From: Acidobacteriota bacterium
GTDB taxonomy: Bacteria > Acidobacteriota > Vicinamibacteria > Vicinamibacterales > Vicinamibacteraceae
NCBI GenBank assembly: GCA_023418055.1
Contig: JAEZDP010000448.1
Coordinates: forward strand, 1 to 9,336
Length of the DNA: 9,336 bases
Reading direction: 5' to 3'
Below are positions 6,540 to 9,336 of this stretch, piece by piece. Positions within the stretch are counted from its first letter, which is position 1, and every line of letters starts with the position of its first letter. Both the position numbers and the translations under genes were made by a program. The notes beneath the pieces are model-generated. The model ran no database searches and was not told the origin of the DNA. It worked only from the letters and a program-made list of their open reading frames with translations.

Positions 6540-7856
6540 CTAACCGCGTGGTTGCTCCGGGTGGTCGGCGCGCCTCAGGCGGACGAACTCGCGCTGCAGT
6601 TCAGCGCGGAAGTCGGGATGGGCGATGCCGATGAGGGCCTCGCCGCGCTCTCGCAGCGTGAGCCCCTGCAGGTTGACCGCGCCATGTTCGGTGACGACCC
6701 AGTGGACATGACCGCGCGTGGTCACCACCCCCGCCCCCGGCTTCAGTTCCCAGACGATGCGCGACACGGTGCCCCTGGCGGCCGTCGAGGGCAGCGCGAT
6801 GATTGGTTTGCCGCCGACCGACAGCGCCGCACCGCGGATGAAGTCGAGCTGGCCCCCGATGCCAGAGAAGATGCGATGGCCCATCGAGTCGGCGCACACC
6901 TGGCCCGTCAGGTCGATCTCGATCGCCGAGTTGATGGCGACGGCCTTCGGGTTCCGGCGGATGAGCGACGTGTCGTTGGTCCTGTCGCACGGATGGAACT
7001 CGACGCGCGGGTTGTCATCCACGAAGTCGAACAGCCGCCGGGTGCCGGCCACGAACGAGGTCACGAGGCGGTTGGGATGGACGGCCTTCAGCCGGTTGGT
7101 GATGACCCCCTGGTGCACCAGGTCGATGACGCCGTCCGAGAACATCTCGGTGTGCACGCCCAGGTCGTGTTTGCCGCCGAGGCGCTTGAGCACGGCGTCC
7201 GGAATGCTGCCGATGCCCATCTGGAGCGTCGATCCGTCCTCGACCAGGTCGGCGATGATGTCGCCGATGCGGGCGTCCACCTCGGTCTCCGGACGCTCGA
7301 CGTGCTCGTGCAGCGGGCGGTCGGTGGCCACCACCGCATCGAAGCGATCGAAGGGGACGACGACGTTGCCGCGTGTGCGCGGCATCCTCGCATTGACCTC
7401 GGCGATGAGGAGGCGGGAGGTGTCGGCGGCGGCCCGGGCGCTGTCCACGGACGTGCCGAGCGTGCACAGGCCATGGCGATCGGGCGGCGACACCTGCAGC
7501 AGGGCGGCATCGAGCGCGATGCGCCGCGACGTGAACAGGTAAGGAATGTCCGACAGGAAGACGGGCAGGAAGTCGGCGCGTCCCTCGTCGATCGGGCCAC
7601 GCAGTGCGGCGCCGGTGAAGAGCGACACCGAGCGCAGGCGCCCCGCCTGTTCAGGCGCGGCAAACGGCGCCGGTCCGGACGTGTGCATGTGGTACAGCGT
7701 CACGCCCTCGAGATCGCGCCGGGCCGACAAGGCGTCGAGCAGCGGCGTGGGCGTGGCCGCGGCGCCGTGCACGAACACCCGCATGCCGCTCGTGATGTGT
7801 CCCACCGCCTCCTCGGCGCTCACGGCGCGCGCCATCCAGCCTGTGTCACCCGTCAT
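6540..7856 (-). CDS. Acetyl-CoA hydrolase/4-hydroxybutyrate CoA-transferase family protein
   Basis: This 438-residue cytoplasmic protein belongs to the Cat1/4-hydroxybutyrate CoA-transferase family, which moves CoA between acyl groups through a glutamyl-CoA thioester. The visible family features are VSPPDRHGLCTLGTSVD (residues 122-138), GIGSIPDAV (214-222), the HTEMFSDG block holding the expected catalytic glutamate E237, and the CoA-binding-type SGIGGQLDFIRGA (331-343). The length is typical and nothing is truncated. ATG 7856 is well supported by GGGAGG eight bases upstream; the open frame extends about 85 codons further, into the neighbouring divergent gene, and is spurious there. It is the first gene of a two-gene unit with the M19 dipeptidase. 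The acyl donor and acceptor (acetate, butyrate, succinate, 4-hydroxybutyrate or others) cannot be assigned. A hydrolase role, as in some fungal homologues, is less likely but open. Confidence 0.92.
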   Translation of the reverse strand: MTGDTGWMARAVSAEEAVGHITSGMRVFVHGAAATPTPLLDALSARRDLEGVTLYHMHTSGPAPFAAPEQAGRLRSVSLFTGAALRGPIDEGRADFLPVFLSDIPYLFTSRRIALDAALLQVSPPDRHGLCTLGTSVDSARAAADTSRLLIAEVNARMPRTRGNVVVPFDRFDAVVATDRPLHEHVERPETEVDARIGDIIADLVEDGSTLQMGIGSIPDAVLKRLGGKHDLGVHTEMFSDGVIDLVHQGVITNRLKAVHPNRLVTSFVAGTRRLFDFVDDNPRVEFHPCDRTNDTSLIRRNPKAVAINSAIEIDLTGQVCADSMGHRIFSGIGGQLDFIRGAALSVGGKPIIALPSTAARGTVSRIVWELKPGAGVVTTRGHVHWVVTEHGAVNLQGLTLRERGEALIGIAHPDFRAELQREFVRLRRADHPEQPRG

Positions 7857-7864
7857 CCGCCACG

Positions 7865-7870
7865 CCTCCC
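7865..7870 (-). promoter_or_regulatory. Strong Shine-Dalgarno for the CoA-transferase gene
   Basis: GGGAGG on the minus strand is separated by eight bases from ATG 7856. It is one of the few convincing ribosome sites in the window. It fixes the start of the CoA-transferase and rules out the much longer in-frame extension upstream. Confidence 0.75.
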
Positions 7871-7912
7871 GCCTGCCTGTGTGCCGCCACTCGGGCGGCG
7901 TATCTCGTCGGG

Positions 7913-7919
7913 TACGATA
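7913..7919. promoter_or_regulatory. Candidate -10 element shared by a divergent gene pair
   Basis: TACGATA on the plus strand reads TATCGTA on the minus strand, so both strands offer a TAnnnT-type -10 hexamer in the 72-base gap between the CoA-transferase and M20 amidohydrolase starts. For the plus strand, transcription would begin about four bases before ATG 7929, giving a nearly leaderless message. For the minus strand the leader would be about 50 bases and would include the GGGAGG ribosome site. No clear -35 element is seen on either strand, so this is tentative. Confidence 0.35.
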
Positions 7920-7928
7920 GCAGGTCTC

Positions 7929-9233
7929 ATGTCCGACCTTCCCGTACGCCTCCTGCCCGTCCTCGCCGCCATCGCCCTGCTCGTCACGACCGCCGTCGAC
8001 GCGTCTGCGCAGGACCTCGCGGTGCCGGCACCGCTGCGTGAGGCCGTGGACCGCGCCGCTTCCGCGATGACCCCCCGCCTGGTCGAGACACGGCGCGACA
8101 TCCACCGCCATCCGGAACTGGGGTTCCGCGAGACGCGCACGGCCGCGCTCGTAGCCGATCGTCTGCGGTCACTGGGCTTCGACGAGGTGCGTACCGGCGT
8201 AGGCGTCACGGGCGTCGTGGGCGTGCTCGTCGGCGGGCGGCCGGGGAAGGTCGTGGCCATCCGGGCCGACATGGACGCGCTGCCCATTCCGGAACTCATC
8301 GACGTCCCCTACAAGTCCACCGTCGAGAACGTGAAGCACGCCTGCGGGCACGACGGTCACACGGCAGTGGCCCTGGGCGTGGCCGATGTCTTCAGCCAGA
8401 TGCGCGCCGAGATCCCCGGCACGGTCGTGTTCGTCTTTCAGCCGGCCGAGGAGGGCGACCCCGATGGCGGGACGAGCGGCGCGGCCAGAATGCTCGCCGC
8501 GGGGCTCTTCGACACATCGGCGCCGTCGGCCATCTTCGGCCTCCACGTCATGCCCACGCTCGAGGCCGGCACGCTCGGCGTGAATCTCGGGCCGGCGATG
8601 GCCAGCTCCAATCGCTTCACCGTCACCATCACGGGACGGAAGACGCACGCGGCCTATCCCCACACCGGCATCGACCCGATCGTGATTGCGGCGCAGGTCG
8701 TCACCGCCCTGCAGACGATTCCCAGCCGCATGCACAACGCGGCCGATCCCATCGTCGTGTCGGTGGGCACCATCAACGGCGGCAATCGCTTCAACATCAT
8801 CGCCGACCAGGTCACGCTGACCGGCACCGTGCGGACGCTCAGCAAGGAAGGGCCGGAGCGCATCCGCGGCCTCATGGATCGGCTCATCAAGGGCGTGGTC
8901 GAGGGGAGCGGGGCCACCTACACGTTCGATTTCCCGCAGGGCAACCCCGTGACCTTCAACGAGCCGTCCTTGGCGCAGGCCAGCCTGCCGGCGCTCGCCA
9001 GTGTCGTGGGCCGGGAGGGCATCGCGTCGCCTCCACCGCAGATGGGCGCTGAAGACTTCGCGCTGTATCAGGAACGGATTCCGGGGTTGTACTTCTTCCT
9101 CGGGGTGGGCAATCAGGCCAGGGGCATCACCGCCATGATCCATACCGAGTACTTCGACATGGACGAGGCCGCATTGCCCATCGGCGTGCGGGCCATGTCG
9201 GCGGCCGTTCTCGACTACCTCTACCGGCCCTGA
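7929..9233 (+). CDS. Exported M20 family amidohydrolase (hippurate/IAA-amino acid hydrolase type)
   Basis: This 434-residue metallo-amidohydrolase of the M20 peptidase family cleaves the amide bond of N-acyl amino acids or related small amides. Residues 1-27 are a signal peptide ending ASA before Q28, so it is probably periplasmic. Conserved features in order are RRDIHRHPELGFRE (55-68), ADMDALP (113-119, with D114 at the usual metal-bridging position), ACGHDGH (138-144, metal ligands C139 and H141), PAEEG (172-176, general base and ligand), GLH (H206), the dimerisation domain beginning near 226 with KTHAAYPHTGIDP, and MGAEDFALY (372-380) with the late ligand H405. The Cys-x-His metal site separates this branch from ArgE/DapE-type M20 enzymes. 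ATG 7929 is chosen because the signal peptide starts there. The open frame continues far upstream, antisense to two solid genes, which is a GC artefact. The exact substrate is unknown. Confidence 0.94.
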   Translation: MSDLPVRLLPVLAAIALLVTTAVDASAQDLAVPAPLREAVDRAASAMTPRLVETRRDIHRHPELGFRETRTAALVADRLRSLGFDEVRTGVGVTGVVGVLVGGRPGKVVAIRADMDALPIPELIDVPYKSTVENVKHACGHDGHTAVALGVADVFSQMRAEIPGTVVFVFQPAEEGDPDGGTSGAARMLAAGLFDTSAPSAIFGLHVMPTLEAGTLGVNLGPAMASSNRFTVTITGRKTHAAYPHTGIDPIVIAAQVVTALQTIPSRMHNAADPIVVSVGTINGGNRFNIIADQVTLTGTVRTLSKEGPERIRGLMDRLIKGVVEGSGATYTFDFPQGNPVTFNEPSLAQASLPALASVVGREGIASPPPQMGAEDFALYQERIPGLYFFLGVGNQARGITAMIHTEYFDMDEAALPIGVRAMSAAVLDYLYRP

Positions 9234-9336
9234 TCGGGGCGGGTGCCGGCGGCCGGATTCGAGGCGCACGTCGAGCAGCCGGGTGAGGCCTCGCGCGCCG
9301 GCGCGAACACGCCGAAGACGCGACGCACCACCACCC
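9221..9336 (-). CDS. Possible 3' end of a further minus-strand gene (partial)
   Basis: A minus-strand frame enters from the right edge and stops at TAG (9221-9223), overlapping the end of the M20 gene by 13 bases. It encodes 37 residues, including RRVFGVFAPAREA, and most of its codons end in G or C. I recognise no domain. A plus-strand frame from GTG 9243 shows similar third-position bias, so the coding strand here is undecided and the stretch could also be non-coding. Confidence 0.2.
   Translation of the reverse strand, partial: VVVRRVFGVFAPAREASPGCSTCASNPAAGTRPDQGR

Noticed and set aside
6207..7928. Plus-strand in-frame extension upstream of the M20 gene, giving a roughly 1000-residue open frame
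   Set aside because: It runs antisense through the CoA-transferase and the N-terminal part of the dipeptidase, both of which have clear active-site motifs. The M20 signal peptide begins at 7929. It is a GC-driven open frame.
8169..9269. Minus-strand open frame opposite the M20 gene
   Set aside because: It is antisense to a complete M20 enzyme with all metal ligands, and its composition is that of a shadow frame.
9294..9305. 12-base palindrome CGCGCCGGCGCG near the right edge
   Set aside because: Self-complementary CG/GC strings are frequent by chance at this GC content, and no second copy or loop structure was seen.

Overview
The window is very GC-rich, with strong G/C preference at third codon positions. 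The gene content suggests a Gram-negative soil-type bacterium. The TonB-dependent receptor carries an N-terminal carboxypeptidase-regulatory-like domain, several signal peptides end in A-x-A followed by Q, and most genes stand alone or in divergent pairs. I infer Acidobacteriota, perhaps the Vicinamibacteria, but no marker gene here proves it.

Layout. (1) 1-700, minus strand: the 5' part of a membrane-anchored HD-GYP family protein, running off the left edge. Its GYP motif is intact but its HD motif is degenerate. (2) 850-3659, plus strand: a small exported protein with a Cys-x-x-Cys motif, followed by a TonB-dependent outer-membrane receptor with an eight-histidine loop resembling ZnuD-type zinc receptors. 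(3) 3722-4285, minus: a PduO-type cob(I)alamin adenosyltransferase, convergent with the receptor. (4) 4354-5232, plus: GluQ, glutamyl-Q tRNA(Asp) synthetase, divergent from the adenosyltransferase. (5) 5258-7856, minus: a two-gene unit, with an acetyl-CoA hydrolase/4-hydroxybutyrate CoA-transferase family protein followed by an exported M19 (renal-type) dipeptidase. (6) 7929-9233, plus: an exported M20 amidohydrolase divergent from that unit. (7) The last ~100 bases may hold the 3' end of another minus-strand gene, but this is weak.

How the genes may work together. The small Cys protein and receptor probably form a metal-acquisition pair. The M19 dipeptidase, M20 amidohydrolase and CoA-transferase could together release amino or carboxylic acids from peptides and N-acyl amino acids outside the cytoplasm and pass acyl groups to CoA inside it. 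That link rests only on position. The adenosyltransferase and GluQ are housekeeping genes with no evident link to their neighbours.

No RNA genes, insertion sequences, CRISPR arrays, integrases or phage genes were recognised. Every gap between genes is shorter than 200 bases. Most long open frames on the opposite strands are shadows caused by the high GC content. I do not see a clear new multi-gene system. The best leads are the degenerate HD-GYP protein, the His-rich receptor with its small Cys-containing neighbour, and the CoA-transferase/peptidase cluster.
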